Source of the DNA: Clostridium formicaceticum
GTDB taxonomy: Bacteria > Bacillota > Clostridia > Peptostreptococcales > Natronincolaceae
Length of the DNA: 64,000 nucleotides
Reading direction: 5' to 3'
Assembly (NCBI RefSeq): GCF_001854185.1
Contig: NZ_CP017603.1
Coordinates: 558,001-622,000, forward strand
The notes beneath the pieces are model-generated. The model made no database searches, had not been told where the DNA came from, and worked only from the letters and a program-made list of their open reading frames with translations. Of the stretch, positions 62,594 to 64,000 are shown in pieces. The position numbers and the translations under genes are program-made. The first letter of the stretch is position 1. The number at the start of each line of letters is the position of its first letter.

Positions 62594-63103
62594 TTAACTC
62601 ACCCCTTCCTTAATTTCTTTATTCTTTGACATCCATTCATTCTTAAATTTATTTATAGAAAATTGCAGTGTTCTAACCACCATCAAGAAGCATCCTACCG
62701 GTATAGAAAAGTATGCCATCCATATAGGTATCCCTAGCGCTGGAGATGTCTGTCCCATCCTCATCTGAGCTTTTAATATGCCAAAAGCCAAGTAAACAAT
62801 GATTAGACAGAAGGCAGTAACTACAAGTATTCTCACGATGTATAATACTTTTTTAAAAAAACTTGGTGAAATTTCATCTAAAATTTGTACAGAAAAGTGT
62901 GCATTTTTTTTAGCGGCTGTACCTATTCCTAAGAATATAATCCAAACCAAAATATATCTAGCTAATTCTTCCGCCCATGGCACCGCTACTAACTGTGTGT
63001 ATCTAAAAAAGGTAGCCATAAAAACAAGAACGCACATTAGTGGAAGTAATATAGTGATGAGAATTTCTTCAAAATTATCTATAATACTAAGTATTTTTCG
63101 CAT
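62594..63103 (-). CDS. dctQ: TRAP transporter small membrane subunit DctQ
   Basis: About 169 residues from the ATG at 63103 after AAAGGAGG; nine codons upstream are in the ribosome binding region. Four membrane segments, with the typical VPWAEELARYILVWIIFLG helix and GIPIWMAYFSIPVGCFLMV. It partners DctM to form the membrane unit. Confidence 0.9.
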   Translation of the reverse strand: MRKILSIIDNFEEILITILLPLMCVLVFMATFFRYTQLVAVPWAEELARYILVWIIFLGIGTAAKKNAHFSVQILDEISPSFFKKVLYIVRILVVTAFCLIIVYLAFGILKAQMRMGQTSPALGIPIWMAYFSIPVGCFLMVVRTLQFSINKFKNEWMSKNKEIKEGVS

Positions 63104-63241
63104 CTTCTTCCTCCTTTGAAGATATAACATGCAAATAACAATGATACGTTACTGAATAAACCAATTTTTCTAAACCTATTTTTTGGGTGAATAGAGCACA
63201 ATATCTTGCATTGTGCTCTATTCCTTTGTACCTCTGGCCAA

Positions 63242-64000
63242 CTATTCTGTTAATGCTTTGATGTAATCCGCATTGATTTGATCTGTAAATTTATCATATA
63301 CAGGCATAACAGCTTGTTGCCATTCTGCACTATCAACTTCTGTAACAACCATGCCTCTTCCACGTAATGTTTCTATTAATGATTCATCTAAGCTTCTGCT
63401 GTAATCTCTTTGCCAATCTCTAGCCTCATTTTCTGCCTTTAGTATGGCTTCCTGTATTTCTGGTGAAAAGCTGTTGAACAGGTCTTGATTAATCATCACT
63501 ACAGCTGGAGAATAAAAGTGCCCTGTTAAAGATACATTTTTTTGTACTTCATATACATTTGCTGTTTCCAAAATAACTAATGGATTTTCTTGTCCGTCAA
63601 TTACTCCCTGTTGTAATGCCGTAAAAACTTCACTCCATGCCATAGGTGTAGCTGTTGCTCCTAAATGTCTAAAGGTTTCGATATGAATTGGATTTTCCAT
63701 GGTTCGAACCTTCATTCCTCGCACGTCTTCAGGATGTACGATTGGCTCAGCACTATTTGTAATATGTCTGAATCCGTTTTCCCAAAAACCAAGTGCTTTT
63801 ATTCCGGAAGGCTCTAATGTTGCTAATATCTCTTGTCCAATGGCGCCATCCATAACATCATAAGCTTTATCTCTATCTGTTATGATGAAAGGTAAATCAA
63901 ATAGCATAAAGTCTGAAGAAAAGTTAGGTAGCGGACCTGATGAACTAATAGCCATTTCAATGGTTCCTAAAGCAACGCCTTCAACTAAGTCTCTCTCATT
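63242..64000 (-). CDS. dctP: TRAP transporter substrate-binding protein DctP, partial
   Basis: The last 253 residues are in the window; the start lies beyond the right edge. DctP landmarks: ENGFRHITNSAEPI, RGMKVRTMENPIHIETFRHLG with the carboxylate-binding Arg, ATPMAWSEVFTALQQGVIDGQENPL, and VMINQDLFNSFSPEIQEAILKAE. It binds an organic acid outside the cell. It is the first gene seen of the TRAP-ilvD-iclR-panB operon, so its ligand should be the substrate of that pathway. Confidence 0.92.
   Translation of the reverse strand, partial: NERDLVEGVALGTIEMAISSSGPLPNFSSDFMLFDLPFIITDRDKAYDVMDGAIGQEILATLEPSGIKALGFWENGFRHITNSAEPIVHPEDVRGMKVRTMENPIHIETFRHLGATATPMAWSEVFTALQQGVIDGQENPLVILETANVYEVQKNVSLTGHFYSPAVVMINQDLFNSFSPEIQEAILKAENEARDWQRDYSRSLDESLIETLRGRGMVVTEVDSAEWQQAVMPVYDKFTDQINADYIKALTE

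Noticed and set aside
1-64000. Prophage, transposase, CRISPR array or defence island
   Set aside because: No integrase, transposase, phage structural gene or regularly spaced direct repeats were seen. Gene content is metabolic and regulatory throughout.

Overview
The window is AT-rich DNA that reads as one piece of a chromosome from an anaerobic Clostridia-type Firmicute. The inference rests on glutamate fermentation through methylaspartate, a methanol/methyl-THF corrinoid methyltransferase set, a glycine-reductase-type thioredoxin, CcpA-like cre sites, strong GGAGG-type ribosome binding sites and many intrinsic terminators. An Alkaliphilus-like amino-acid-fermenting acetogen would fit, but no rRNA or other phylogenetic marker is present. 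No rRNA, tRNA, prophage, transposase or CRISPR array was seen. Most genes lie on the minus strand.

Layout. 1-4000: nickel ABC transporter nikABCD (nikD cut by the window edge) with two long palindromic repeats. 4150-6420: MATE efflux pump and its MarR regulator. 6740-10290: a GlnK/GlnL-like two-component system and the glutamate symporter gltS, followed by a bidirectional terminator. 10286-22925: a long minus-strand operon for glutamate fermentation: GntR regulator, glutamate mutase (glmS, glmL, glmE), methylaspartate ammonia-lyase, two-subunit mesaconase/fumarase, and a citrate-lyase-type (presumably citramalate) lyase with citD, citE, citF and its maturation genes citC, citX, citG. 23700-32060: methylotrophy cluster: PocR-domain AraC regulator, two corrinoid proteins, methyl-THF methyltransferase, MtaB, a CobW-type GTPase and a ferredoxin-ASKHA corrinoid activator. 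32200-41230: chemosensory operon cheA-cheW-mcp-cheR-cheB-hybrid kinase-response regulator. 41400-48930: TetR, thioredoxin, CsoR and P1B ATPase, nitroreductase, a c-di-GMP-riboswitch-controlled chemoreceptor, and a small monooxygenase-like protein. 49150-53940: purine-nucleoside-type BMP ABC transporter. 54260-56640: serC and an aminotransferase. 56860-64000: TRAP transporter, IlvD-type dehydratase, IclR regulator and two different PanB-type enzymes, which looks like a catabolic operon.

How it fits together. Glutamate enters by GltS, whose promoter carries a GlnL-type direct repeat and a near-perfect cre. It is broken down by the glm-mal-fum-cit operon, whose promoter region carries a perfect-consensus cre overlapping the -35 and a GntR-type palindrome. 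So import and breakdown look jointly repressed by preferred carbon sources. Methanol methyl groups would pass MtaB to corrinoid protein to methyltransferase to THF. Nickel uptake would suit an acetogen's CODH/ACS and hydrogenases, which are not in this window.

The least explained material is non-coding: (1) an interspersed element of up to about 185 bp in four copies, one of which supplies the citE stop codon; (2) a second repeat that creates a false N-terminal extension of citG; (3) twin palindromes in the nik operon; (4) a three-way-junction RNA between mal and fumA; (5) a truncated c-di-GMP riboswitch overlapping the end of the nucleoside permease gene.
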